Shown one piece after another: positions 31,678 to 39,150 of a stretch of 39,150 nucleotides of DNA. Made by a program: the position numbers and the translations under genes. The notes under the pieces were generated by a model, which worked only from the letters and a program-made list of their open reading frames with translations, searched no databases and was not told where the DNA came from. Each line of letters opens with the position of its first letter. Within the stretch, counting starts at the first letter, position 1. The DNA comes from Desulfotomaculaceae bacterium (lineage in GTDB: Bacteria; Bacillota; Desulfotomaculia; Desulfotomaculales; Pelotomaculaceae). The DNA is taken from positions 1 to 39,150 of the forward strand of contig JAQVXL010000014.1 of NCBI GenBank assembly GCA_028709235.1. The letters are read 5' to 3'.

Positions 31678-32442
31678 TTGAGTTTAACGAAAGACCAGAT
31701 AGATCGTTATAGCAGGCATATTTTACTGTCCGAGGTAGGCGCCGGTGGCCAGGAAAAAATCATCGCCGGCAGGGTACTGCTGATCGGAGCGGGGGGATTG
31801 GCTTCTCCCGCGGCCTATTACCTGGCAGCGGCAGGGGTGGGGACCATTGGCCTTATTGATGACGATGTTGTGAGTATCTCCAATCTGCAAAGACAGATCC
31901 TGCACTTCACAAACGACATTGACAGGCCAAAGGTTGTTTCTGCCAGGGAAAAGCTGGCAGCGATAAACCCCTCTTGCCGGTTAGTTACTTTTCAGGAAAG
32001 ACTGACAGCATCGAATGTAATGGAAATAATTAAGGACTTTGATGTTGTTGTTGATTGTACCGACAACTTTGAGACCAGATTTCTGGCTAACGATGCCTGT
32101 GTCCAGGCTAAAAAGCCGTTTTTCCACGGTGCGGTGCTAAAATTTTTTGGCCAGGCTATGACTATTTTGCCAGGGGAGGGGCCATGCTACCGCTGTGTTT
32201 TTAATTCGCCGCCGCCGCCCGCCAAAGTACGGACCAGCGCTCAGGTGGGTATAATAGGCGTTCTCCCGGGGACGATCGGTACTATTCAGGCTACCGAGGT
32301 TTTGAAATATTTTCTGGGGATAGGCGACTTGCTGGTAGGTAAGATGCTGTCCTACAATGCCCTGACTATGGATTTCAGCAAAATCGAAATAAGTAAAAAT
32401 CCAGACTGCCCTGCCTGTGGGCATCCAGGGGACCATTCTTAA
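31678..32442 (+). CDS. MoeB/ThiF/HesA-family adenylyltransferase
   Basis: E1-like enzyme of 254 residues that should adenylate the C-terminus of a ubiquitin-like sulfur carrier (MoaD or ThiS type). The ATP site is GAGGLASPAAYYLA (residues 37-50). Further marks are NLQRQ (69-73), a conserved Lys85, DCTDNF (about 125) and zinc cysteines 170/173 and 244/247 (CYRC and CPAC). The position of the thiol cysteine (normally ...SCAEAG...) is Ser187 in VRTSAQVG, so persulfide chemistry on this residue is not possible. No carrier gene lies nearby, so MoeB against ThiF cannot be resolved. The start is the TTG at 31678, with AGAGGGTG upstream. Confidence 0.87.
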   Translation: MSLTKDQIDRYSRHILLSEVGAGGQEKIIAGRVLLIGAGGLASPAAYYLAAAGVGTIGLIDDDVVSISNLQRQILHFTNDIDRPKVVSAREKLAAINPSCRLVTFQERLTASNVMEIIKDFDVVVDCTDNFETRFLANDACVQAKKPFFHGAVLKFFGQAMTILPGEGPCYRCVFNSPPPPAKVRTSAQVGIIGVLPGTIGTIQATEVLKYFLGIGDLLVGKMLSYNALTMDFSKIEISKNPDCPACGHPGDHS

Positions 32443-32487
32443 AAAGGAACAAAACATGGCGCATCAATAGGTATGTTCTTGTGATAT

Positions 32488-32520
32488 ACAGAGCCGGAGC
32501 TACAACAGCTCCGGCTCTGT
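32488..32520. terminator. Strong 14-bp hairpin between convergent genes
   Basis: The arms at 32488-32501 and 32507-32520 are perfectly complementary and GC-rich with a 5-base loop. They lie between the adenylyltransferase stop and the stop of the convergent surface-protein gene. A T-tract is weak on both sides, but position and strength suggest a shared terminator. Confidence 0.65.
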
Positions 32521-32524
32521 GTGG

Positions 32525-34825
32525 TTAATTGCTTTGCAACATCCTGACCAGGGACTGCGCAGCCTCGCCTCTGGAGACCACCGCTTTCGGTCCAAACTGC
32601 CCGTCTACCAGCTCAATTAAGCCAAGCCCTGCTGCCAGGGCTACGTGTCCCCTGAGGTGCTCAGATACAGCGCCGGCGTCATTGAAATTAAGCACATAGA
32701 TATCGCTCAGCCTGGCTACCTTATATAAATCCATGGTGTGGATGGTCAGGCGAGCCAGAACCTCGCGAGTGACAGGGAGATCCGGATCCGGGTTTTCTCC
32801 GGCCTGAATAATGCCTAAACGGGCCGCCATATCATAATGCTGCTGATACCACGGGTCTTGCCCGGTAACACCCTCACGGTAGACCGGCGCCGGGGCCCAG
32901 GCGCTGCTTTTAACCAGCATCGTGATCAACTCCGCCTGGGTAACAGCGTCATCCGGGCGGAACTTACCGCCAACGGGTGCGACGATTCCCGAACGGGCCA
33001 GCAGTTCCACCGCTTCGGCGGAGGGATGGCCGTTCAGGTCCTCAAACTTTTGATCTTTATAAGCAGGTGTAACAGCATTGCCATTGAAATCAAGCAGTTG
33101 ACCGGTAAAGGCGTCCAGCATGGTAAAGTTTTGCCCAGCAGTATAGTAGACCAGGTGGACTTCTCCTTCCTCGCGTGTCTTCGAGTAAGGCTGCCCGGTC
33201 CAAAGCCGCAAGTAGGCCGCGCTTAAAGGGGCTTCCCGAAGATATTTGTCCGCTGCTTTCTCCCCGCCCATGACTCCCTGCTGATCGGGAAATGAAACGC
33301 CCCACCAGGTCATCCGGTAACTGGTGATTTCGCCCGTGGCACTGTCCACAACAACATTGAACCCGTTGTCCGGAAACTGCACACCATTGGCCAAGCGAGC
33401 CCAGTTAAAATTGTACGCGCTGGGCTGAGGCACACCTTCCCCGTCAATTAAGGGATAGTAATCCGGCCTGGAATTAACATGAACTACCTCGCTCCACCTG
33501 CCGGGCTGGACATTTTTGATGTAATCTTCGGCGATTTTAAGAGCATCTTTCTCGCTGAATTTAACCTCCGGAGATTCTGCGGGTCCATAAAAATAGGATC
33601 CGATATTAAACGAAATCAGCTCGCCGCCGGCCGCGTTAACCGTGATATCCATCATCTTGCGTTCCGCGCCGCTCCCGGCCTCCCAGCTAAAATACCAGTT
33701 TTTTATGTCGTTGAACAGATAGTCCTGCTCCAACCTGCTGTTGTTAAGAACATATTCACTGGGTACCTGCACCGCGCCCGTGGCCAACTCCAGGGCCTCA
33801 TCTCTGGAAAGCAGGTTCTTGGCCTCTTCAACCGCAACTTCCTCCATGGGAGAGAGAGGGATAGCCACCTTGCTGGCCTCCAGCATATCACCACCGCTAC
33901 CCCCAGCCATGTCATTATAGGCGTAGAAATTATCCTCCCTGCTGATGACCTTGCCGTTAAGGGCGTCTATAACCGCCCGGTTCTGCTGCCCCGGTAACCG
34001 GTAGACCAACTTCAGGGGCACTTTACTGCCGCCCGGCACGCGTTCCCGGAAATAATACAATTGCGGACCGGCTTCACTCCGGAAGATCTGTTCGGCCTGC
34101 TGTCCACTGATCATGCCGGCTGTGGCGGGAAATTCCTTAGTGTCATCCCAGCGCAAATCATACCTGATCACCTGGCCGGTGTCAGCGCTTACAGAAACAT
34201 TGATTCCATTCTCAGCAAATGGAAAACCATTGACAATCCTGGCGTATTCGTACTGATACTCCACCTGGCCGCGCCTGCCTAGGGGGAGAGGCTGGTAATC
34301 ATAATCCCGGGCAGGCTGCAGCCTGGTGGATTTAAAACGTTCAGGCTGCAGTTTTTCCGCCAGCGCAGCCGCTTCTCCTGCAAGCTGCTCCCTGGAATAC
34401 CTGGGCAGCCCCTGATATTCCTGGCCGGGTTCAGTGGGAATCCACAGTCCCATACTCCAGATATCACCTGTCACACTATTAACACGCACATACATTTCAC
34501 CGCCTGTTTCTCCGGAGCGATACCAGCGCAGGTTCCAAAATGAACCGCTTTCACTCTGGTCAAACCCCGATGAAAACTCATTGAAAATTTCCGGTACCAC
34601 AAACGCTTCCCTGGCGATCCTGATCGCCTGCTCCAGGCTCACTGCCGCCTGTTGTTCCCCGGTACTGGCCGGCGCCGCATTTTCCTGAGCGGTATTTTGC
34701 ATCATTTTTACCGCCGGCAAATCCAGCGCTGTTTCAGCCAGCGCCGTCGTGGGCTGCCAAATAAAAATGCTCAAAACCAGCCCGGCCAGAAATGCTTTGG
34801 TTCTAATCACCTGCAAAAAACCCAT
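32525..34825 (-). CDS. Surface protein with YcdB-type repeats and SLH domains
   Basis: Exported protein of 766 residues. The signal peptide is at residues 10-30 (KAFLAGLVLSIFIWQPTTAL, cut after ALA). Two or more YcdB/YcdC-type modules follow (about 70-290 and 345-560), with PepSY-like strands (SVSADTGQVIRYDLRWDDTK, VVVDSATGEITSYRMTWWGV). Three S-layer homology repeats lie at about 590-640, 650-705 and 715-764 (GKFRPDDAVTQAELITMLVK, GQFGPKAVVSRGEAAQSLVR). The SLH part should anchor it to cell-wall polysaccharide. Its role is unknown; related proteins are thought to modulate wall or protease functions. It is monocistronic. Confidence 0.87.
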   Translation of the reverse strand: MGFLQVIRTKAFLAGLVLSIFIWQPTTALAETALDLPAVKMMQNTAQENAAPASTGEQQAAVSLEQAIRIAREAFVVPEIFNEFSSGFDQSESGSFWNLRWYRSGETGGEMYVRVNSVTGDIWSMGLWIPTEPGQEYQGLPRYSREQLAGEAAALAEKLQPERFKSTRLQPARDYDYQPLPLGRRGQVEYQYEYARIVNGFPFAENGINVSVSADTGQVIRYDLRWDDTKEFPATAGMISGQQAEQIFRSEAGPQLYYFRERVPGGSKVPLKLVYRLPGQQNRAVIDALNGKVISREDNFYAYNDMAGGSGGDMLEASKVAIPLSPMEEVAVEEAKNLLSRDEALELATGAVQVPSEYVLNNSRLEQDYLFNDIKNWYFSWEAGSGAERKMMDITVNAAGGELISFNIGSYFYGPAESPEVKFSEKDALKIAEDYIKNVQPGRWSEVVHVNSRPDYYPLIDGEGVPQPSAYNFNWARLANGVQFPDNGFNVVVDSATGEITSYRMTWWGVSFPDQQGVMGGEKAADKYLREAPLSAAYLRLWTGQPYSKTREEGEVHLVYYTAGQNFTMLDAFTGQLLDFNGNAVTPAYKDQKFEDLNGHPSAEAVELLARSGIVAPVGGKFRPDDAVTQAELITMLVKSSAWAPAPVYREGVTGQDPWYQQHYDMAARLGIIQAGENPDPDLPVTREVLARLTIHTMDLYKVARLSDIYVLNFNDAGAVSEHLRGHVALAAGLGLIELVDGQFGPKAVVSRGEAAQSLVRMLQSN

Positions 34826-34999
34826 TTCCCACCTCTCCCATTTAATAAATTTTATAACAACTTCGCTTATATATCAGACGGCTGCCACCAAATATTGGTT
34901 CAGTAACTGCCAGGAAAAAGAAACGAAACAAAGGAAATATTTGGCGCCCTTATCGGTAAAGATACCGCAAAATCGTCCTTTGTATAGGTTTAAAAGTTC

Positions 35000-35028
35000 T
35001 TGACTTGAGCAGCAATTGCTGTGATAAT
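35000..35028 (+). promoter_or_regulatory. Sigma-A promoter of the riboswitch-exchanger transcript
   Basis: TTGACT (35000-35005), a 17-base spacer and GATAAT (35023-35028) form a near-consensus promoter. Transcription would begin near 35035, just before the riboswitch aptamer, which fits the expected architecture. Confidence 0.7.
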
Positions 35029-35045
35029 ATTTTAAGGTGATAAAG

Positions 35046-35146
35046 ATCCAAGGGGAGTAGCCGCCGGGAAGGTACCCGGAGCAGGAGCCGACATCTCGGT
35101 AGCGATACCCGGTTTCTGCAAACCCGCAACGGTTAGGCAAGACCTT
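35046..35146 (+). promoter_or_regulatory. yybP-ykoY manganese riboswitch aptamer
   Basis: The leader shows the hallmark AAGGGGAGTAGC near the 5' side, a GC-rich P2-type helix (CCGGG with CCCGG), an internal loop region with AGCGATACCCGG, and the conserved closing GGCAAGACCTT. These are the family marks of the yybP-ykoY RNA, known to sense Mn2+ and turn on Mn-export genes. It sits between a strong promoter and a terminator upstream of a cation exchanger. The identification is by consensus; ligand response in this organism is inferred. Confidence 0.85.
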
Positions 35147-35180
35147 CGTATTTTCTGCTAGAAAGATACGGGGGTCTTTT
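35139..35180 (+). terminator. Riboswitch expression-platform terminator
   Basis: AAGACC (35139-35144) pairs with GGTCTT (35173-35178), and CGTAT with ATACG inside it. The stem ends in a run of four T. The 5' arm overlaps the 3' strand of the aptamer's P1 helix (GCAAGACCTT), so ligand-stabilised P1 would prevent the terminator and allow read-through into the exchanger gene. Confidence 0.8.
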
Positions 35181-35215
35181 CATTTAGTATAAATTGGACA
35201 AGGGGTTGTTATTAA

Positions 35216-36217
35216 ATGGGTACCAGTAGTATCCTGATGCTCGCCGTTGGTCTGCTGACGATCCTGGCTGGCGCAAAGATTTTCACTAACGGAATAGAAT
35301 GGCTGGGTAAAAAACTGAACCTCTCCGAGGGGGCGGTCGGCAGCGTCCTGGCAGCGGTGGGAACAGCGCTGCCCGAAACTATGGTGCCCCTGATCGCCAT
35401 CCTCTTCGCACCCTCTGGAACAGCAACTGAAGTAGGGATTGGCGCGATATTGGGGGCTCCGTTTATGCTGAGCACACTTGCTTTTGGCGTGGTGGGTGTT
35501 TCCAAAATGGTATTTTGCCGCGGCGAGGGCGGCAACAGGTGCATAGATGTTAAGCGATCCCTCTTAATGAGGGACTTGAAATATTTTATCTGCTTTTATT
35601 CCCTGGCGGTAGCGGCGGCATTTATCCCCTATATGGAGATAAAAGTCCTCATTGCCTTGACACTGGTTATGGGATACGTATATTACGTAATTAAGACTCT
35701 CGGAGACGGGGACACCCTCTCTGAGTTGGATATACCCCCCCTTTATTTTTTGAAAAAAAGCGAGGATCCCCCTCTTTCAGTAATTTTGCTCCAGGTAGCT
35801 TTCAGCCTCGGCCTGATCGCCTTTGGCGCGCAATACTTCGTAGACGCAGTCAGCGCACTGGCAGCAGAAACAATGATGCCGGCCTTGATCCTGTCCATCA
35901 TCATTACGCCGATTGCCACTGAACTCCCGGAAAAGTTCAACAGCATCATCTGGGTCAAGGGTGGCAAGGACACTCTGGCTATGGGAAACATCACCGGCGC
36001 CATGGTCTTTCAGGGTTCTATCATCCCGACTATCGGCATCCTGCTGACACCGTGGTCAATTTCTCCCCTGGCTGCTCTAAGCGCGGGGTTGGCGTTGCTT
36101 TCAAGCATTATCATCTACCTGATCGTAGCCTGGAGAAGGGAACTCAGGGCCATTTACATGATCTATCCTGTGGCCATATACGGCATATTTCTGTTGATTA
36201 TCCTTACAACCCTGTAA
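35216..36217 (+). CDS. CaCA-family cation exchanger (probable Mn2+/Ca2+ exporter)
   Basis: Membrane protein of 333 residues with about ten helices, in the Na+/Ca2+ exchanger superfamily. The two alpha-repeats are VGTALPETMVPLIAIL (about 46-61) with downstream GIGAILGAPF, and ITPIATELPEKFNSIIWVKG (about 228-247) with MGNITGAMVFQGSIIP. The acidic residues in LPE are the expected ion-binding glutamates. The usual GSN(I/V)FN motif is replaced by GAPFML and GAMVFQ, an atypical variant. Because it is preceded by a yybP-ykoY manganese riboswitch, Mn2+ export is the best inference, with Ca2+ as alternative. The ATG at 35216 follows the riboswitch terminator by about 35 bases. Confidence 0.88.
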   Translation: MGTSSILMLAVGLLTILAGAKIFTNGIEWLGKKLNLSEGAVGSVLAAVGTALPETMVPLIAILFAPSGTATEVGIGAILGAPFMLSTLAFGVVGVSKMVFCRGEGGNRCIDVKRSLLMRDLKYFICFYSLAVAAAFIPYMEIKVLIALTLVMGYVYYVIKTLGDGDTLSELDIPPLYFLKKSEDPPLSVILLQVAFSLGLIAFGAQYFVDAVSALAAETMMPALILSIIITPIATELPEKFNSIIWVKGGKDTLAMGNITGAMVFQGSIIPTIGILLTPWSISPLAALSAGLALLSSIIIYLIVAWRRELRAIYMIYPVAIYGIFLLIILTTL

Positions 36218-36246
36218 AACCCGGGTTACTACTCCGGCACAAAATC

Positions 36247-36275
36247 AAGGAGCCCGCTTCGTGCAAGGGCTCCTT
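36247..36275. terminator. Terminator between convergent exchanger and copA genes
   Basis: The arms AAGGAGCCC (36247-36255) and GGGCTCCTT (36267-36275) form a GC-rich hairpin followed on the plus strand by TTGTTTT. It ends the exchanger transcript. It may also serve copA, whose stop lies about 25 bases beyond, although the minus strand lacks a strong T-tract. Confidence 0.8.
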
Positions 36276-36299
36276 TGTTTTAATATTGGTAAATTTTTA

Positions 36300-38762
36300 C
36301 TACATATCAGGTTTAAACCGCCTTAACCTGAGGGCGTTGCTGACAACCGTTACCGAGCTGAAGGCCATGGCGGCGCCAGCCAGCACCGGGTTGAGAAAGC
36401 CCAGGGCAGCTACCGGAATGCCCACCGAATTATAAAACAGCGCCCAGAACAGGTTCTGCTTGATGTTCCTGATCGTGGCTCGGGAGAGGCTTATGGCTGC
36501 CGGTACCCCCCGTAAGTCACCTCTGATCAAGGTAATGTCGGCGGCCTCAATGGCCACATCGGCGCCGGTGCCGATGGCAAAGCCGATGTCGGCGGTAACC
36601 AGCGCCGGGGCGTCGTTTATGCCGTCGCCCACCATACCGACGACCTTGCCCTGGCTGCGTAGTTTCTCCACCTGACCTGCTTTGTCCTCGGGCAGCACCT
36701 CCGCCAGCACATTATCTATACCCACCTGCCTGGCGATAGCAGCAGCGGTGCGCCGGTTGTCCCCGGTAAGCATCCACACTTCAATACCCATCTTCTTGAG
36801 TCTGGTTACAGCCTCCTGGGAACTGTCCTTGATGGTATCCGCCACACCGATGACAGCCGCCAAAGAGCCGTCCATCGCCATAAACATGGCAGTCTTGCCC
36901 TCTTCTTCAAGTCTTTCTATATCCTGAGCCAGTCCGGCTATGTCAATGCCGTTGTCTTTCATCATCTTCCTGGTGCCCAGTAATGTTTTGCGCCCTTCAA
37001 TCCGGGCAACCACCCCGTGTCCGGGTACTGCCGCAAAATACTGCGGGTCATCCAGGCGGGCGCCTTTTTTCCCGGCATAACCGACAATAGCCCTCGCCAG
37101 GGGATGCTCGGAATTTTTCTCCGCCCGTCCGGCCGCTTCCAATAACTCATCCTCGCGGCCTTGATACTCCGGCGCCACAACCAGGTCCGTAAAAGAAGGC
37201 TCCCCCCTGGTAATAGTCCCGGTTTTGTCCAGCACTATCGCGGTAATCTGGTGGGTCCTTTCCAGGTACTCACCGCCCTTAATTAGAATGCCGTATTCAG
37301 CGCCCCGGCCGGTTCCCACCATTATTGAAGTAGGTGTGGCCAGGCCCAGAGCGCAGGGGCAGGCAATGACCAGGACAGCGGTAAAGTTTAACATAGCCCT
37401 GGTAAAATCACCGGGGGCGCCGTAGAAATACCAGGACAAAAATGTAAGCAGCGCCACGCCGATCACCACCGGGACAAAATAAGCGGAGATGATATCAGCC
37501 ATACGCTGGATCGGCGCTTTCGATCCCTGGGCCTCCTCTACTATTTTAACAATCTGGGCCAGGGCTGTATCCCTCCCCACCCTGGTCGCCTCAAACTTGA
37601 ATGTGCCAAGTTTATTTATGGTAGCGCCAGTCACTTCGTCCCCGGTCTTTTTATCCGCTGGCACACTTTCCCCGGTGAGCATGGATTCGTCCACTGTGGA
37701 ATATCCTTCCTTGACCACACCGTCCACCGGAATTCTTTCCCCGGGGCGCACTACAACCAGGTCACCCGGCGCCACTTCTTCCACCAGCACCTCAACTTCC
37801 TGGCCGTTTCTAATCACGCGGGCATGCTTGGGCTGCAGGCCGATAAGCGTTTTAATTGCCTCGGATGTCCTTCCCTTGGCTAAAGCTTCCAGGGTTTTGC
37901 CCAGCAGGACCAGGGTGATGATAATCGCGCTGGTTTCGTAATAGACCTCGTGCATCCCGATCAGATGGCCAAAAAAAGTAACGATGACACTGTATATGTA
38001 AGCAGCGGAAGTTCCCAGCACCACCAGCACCGACATGTTGGCGCTCCTGCCCCGCAGCGCGATATAAGCGTCCTTGTAAAAGCCTGCCCCCGCCACAAGC
38101 TGGATCGGGGTGGCCAGGGCAAACTGAAAGTAATTGCTCATCAAAAACTCAGGTACATAGTGGTGCAGGTTAAAAACCATAACCAGCATGTTGAATAGCA
38201 GGGGTGCGGATAAAACACCCGAGAAAATCACCAGAAACTTCTGCCGCCTGATTTCCCTCTCTCTTTCCTCCCGCTCCGAGTCCACCGCCCCGCGGTCATC
38301 CACCGGAACTGCCCTGTATCCCAATTTTTCTACCGCTTTTTTTATTCCCTGCACACTGATCTCGGCCGGGTTGAATTCCACCACCGCCTTTTCCGTGGCC
38401 AGGTTAACCGCTGCCCGGATCATACCCGGCAGTTTATTAAGCCCCTTTTCAACCCTGGCCGAGCAGGCGGCGCAGCTCATGCCGGTAATCTTCAGCTCAG
38501 CCCTTTCCACCACCGGTTGGTAGCCGGTTTCTGTAATCTTGTCCAGTACCATCTCCGTAGTAACCCTGGCGGGAGAGTATTCCACGGTGGCGGTTTCAAC
38601 AGCCAGGTTAACGACGGCGGTATGGACACCGGGCATTTTGGCAAGAGCTTTTTCAACGCGGCTGGAGCAGGCCGCGCAGGTCATGCCCTTAATTTTAACC
38701 GTGATTTTCTTCAGCTCTTCCAGCCTGGCCGCACTCTGTTCAACAGCTGCCAAATGCGCCAA
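36300..38762 (-). CDS. copA: Copper-exporting P1B-type ATPase
   Basis: P-type ATPase of about 820 residues that exports Cu+ across the membrane. Two N-terminal heavy-metal domains carry [11 protein letters not shown] (Cys29/32) and [11 protein letters not shown] (Cys97/100). The actuator motif is LTGES, the transmembrane metal site [12 protein letters not shown] (about 467), the phosphorylation site DKTGT (about 510), then an SEHPL (HP) motif and [11 protein letters not shown]. The annotated start is the TTG at 38762, with GGGAG directly adjacent. A TTG nine bases downstream (38753) has much better spacing to the same site and is probably the real start. A palindromic hairpin lies in the leader. 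No CsoR or CopZ gene is seen in the window. Confidence 0.95.
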   Translation of the reverse strand: MAHLAAVEQSAARLEELKKITVKIKGMTCAACSSRVEKALAKMPGVHTAVVNLAVETATVEYSPARVTTEMVLDKITETGYQPVVERAELKITGMSCAACSARVEKGLNKLPGMIRAAVNLATEKAVVEFNPAEISVQGIKKAVEKLGYRAVPVDDRGAVDSEREEREREIRRQKFLVIFSGVLSAPLLFNMLVMVFNLHHYVPEFLMSNYFQFALATPIQLVAGAGFYKDAYIALRGRSANMSVLVVLGTSAAYIYSVIVTFFGHLIGMHEVYYETSAIIITLVLLGKTLEALAKGRTSEAIKTLIGLQPKHARVIRNGQEVEVLVEEVAPGDLVVVRPGERIPVDGVVKEGYSTVDESMLTGESVPADKKTGDEVTGATINKLGTFKFEATRVGRDTALAQIVKIVEEAQGSKAPIQRMADIISAYFVPVVIGVALLTFLSWYFYGAPGDFTRAMLNFTAVLVIACPCALGLATPTSIMVGTGRGAEYGILIKGGEYLERTHQITAIVLDKTGTITRGEPSFTDLVVAPEYQGREDELLEAAGRAEKNSEHPLARAIVGYAGKKGARLDDPQYFAAVPGHGVVARIEGRKTLLGTRKMMKDNGIDIAGLAQDIERLEEEGKTAMFMAMDGSLAAVIGVADTIKDSSQEAVTRLKKMGIEVWMLTGDNRRTAAAIARQVGIDNVLAEVLPEDKAGQVEKLRSQGKVVGMVGDGINDAPALVTADIGFAIGTGADVAIEAADITLIRGDLRGVPAAISLSRATIRNIKQNLFWALFYNSVGIPVAALGFLNPVLAGAAMAFSSVTVVSNALRLRRFKPDM

Positions 38763-38780
38763 CTCCCTCTGTGCAAGGCT

Positions 38781-38812
38781 ATAAAAGGCAATTAGCGTTA
38801 ATTGCCTTTTAT
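38781..38812. promoter_or_regulatory. 14-bp palindromic hairpin in the copA leader
   Basis: The arms at 38781-38794 and 38799-38812 (ATAAAAGGCAATTA and its complement) are perfect with a 4-base loop, about 20 bases upstream of the copA start. On the minus strand it ends in TTTTAT, so it could be an attenuator. It could also be an operator for a copper sensor, although it does not match the CsoR or CopY consensus I know. Confidence 0.5.
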
Positions 38813-38910
38813 TGTTATTGTTCGATACTATTTTATTATATAAGCAAAGTGTTTCTTATTTATTAACATGGTCTTACAAAATTATTAATATTTTTTCTTC
38901 CCCTGAATAA

Positions 38911-38969
38911 TGAAAACCTGCAGCTGGTTTGACGGACTGGTTGATCCTAATAAACAGCTGCAGGTTTCA
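38911..38969. terminator. Long-loop hairpin near the window end
   Basis: TGAAAACCTGCAGCTG (38911-38926) pairs with CAGCTGCAGGTTTCA (38955-38969), giving about 12-14 bp with a 28-base loop. T-rich sequence lies on both sides. It may terminate a gene to the right of the window reading leftward. It is otherwise unexplained. Confidence 0.4.
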
Positions 38970-39115
38970 GCATTTTCCCTTTTTATGCAATCTGACCAGG
39001 AAACAAATTATTTTAAGGTGACAGAGAACCGTCCGAGACCACTGAAAAACACCTAATAAAAAATAGCAAAAATACTACTAAATACCTCTAAAACACAACT
39101 GAAAAACCCCCTATA

Positions 39116-39124
39116 TGATATAAT
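39116..39124 (+). promoter_or_regulatory. Extended -10 promoter reading out of the window
   Basis: TGATATAAT at 39116-39124 is a consensus extended -10 box. The preceding 110 bases are strongly A-rich, like an UP element. No clear -35 box is seen. The gene it would serve lies beyond base 39150. Confidence 0.4.
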
Positions 39125-39150
39125 GAATGTAGCGCAAACACTAGATCTAA

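Overview
The window reads as a chromosomal stretch of a low-to-mid GC, anaerobic Gram-positive bacterium of the class Clostridia, most likely a Peptococcaceae / Pelotomaculum-Desulfotomaculum type. That assignment is inferred from gene content: two secreted proteins with copper-amine-oxidase-N 'stalk' domains, a YcdB-type surface protein with SLH repeats, paired DUF881 proteins, a DmsB-like iron-sulfur partner beside a cytoplasmic molybdopterin oxidoreductase, and strong purine-rich ribosome binding sites, several with TTG or GTG starts. No rRNA, tRNA, CRISPR array or intact insertion sequence is visible.

Layout. 0.2-1.6 kb: RlmD-type rRNA methyltransferase. 1.7-6.4 kb: two tandem copies of a module made of a metallo-beta-lactamase-fold (MBL) gene facing an EVE-domain gene tail to tail. 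Cysteine synthase and the stump of an immunity-type gene lie between the copies. The copies share a 958-base tract with no difference I could find, ending inside both genes, which points to recent gene conversion. 6.4-10.1 kb: a lipoprotein, an OsmC protein, a hexapeptide acetyltransferase and several gene relics (TetR-like, ABC-F, MutS-like). 10.2-14.8 kb: a two-gene ABC exporter and an ABC-F ATPase. 14.8-18.7 kb, plus strand: molybdopterin oxidoreductase and its four-cluster ferredoxin subunit, then DUF441 and YggT membrane proteins. 18.8-24.5 kb: YbaK deacylase, a secreted beta-propeller/stalk protein, RecQ, and a VapC/AbrB toxin-antitoxin pair. 24.6-30.8 kb: a stalk/DUF3298 protein, a DUF1287-DUF881-DUF881 cluster, a NOSP-family protein, a truncated MFS transporter and a helical-repeat protein. 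31-39 kb: a small orphan protein, a MoeB/ThiF-like adenylyltransferase, an SLH surface protein, a yybP-ykoY manganese riboswitch controlling a CaCA-family cation exchanger, and a CopA copper-exporting ATPase.

Themes. Metal handling is prominent (Mn riboswitch with exchanger, CopA, a Mo/W enzyme, a MoeB-like protein). So are cell-envelope proteins. The strongest unexplained pattern is the MBL-EVE module. It is duplicated and homogenised, both EVE genes appear to start at an AUA codon, and fragments of the same EVE and lipoprotein DNA recur at 12.5 kb and 24.9 kb. Together with an internally deleted ABC-F fragment at 8.7 kb, this marks 2-25 kb as a region shaped by repeated duplication and decay. 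I do not see a clearly new multi-gene defence or biosynthetic system; the MBL-EVE module and the orphan molybdoenzyme are the best candidates for new biology.
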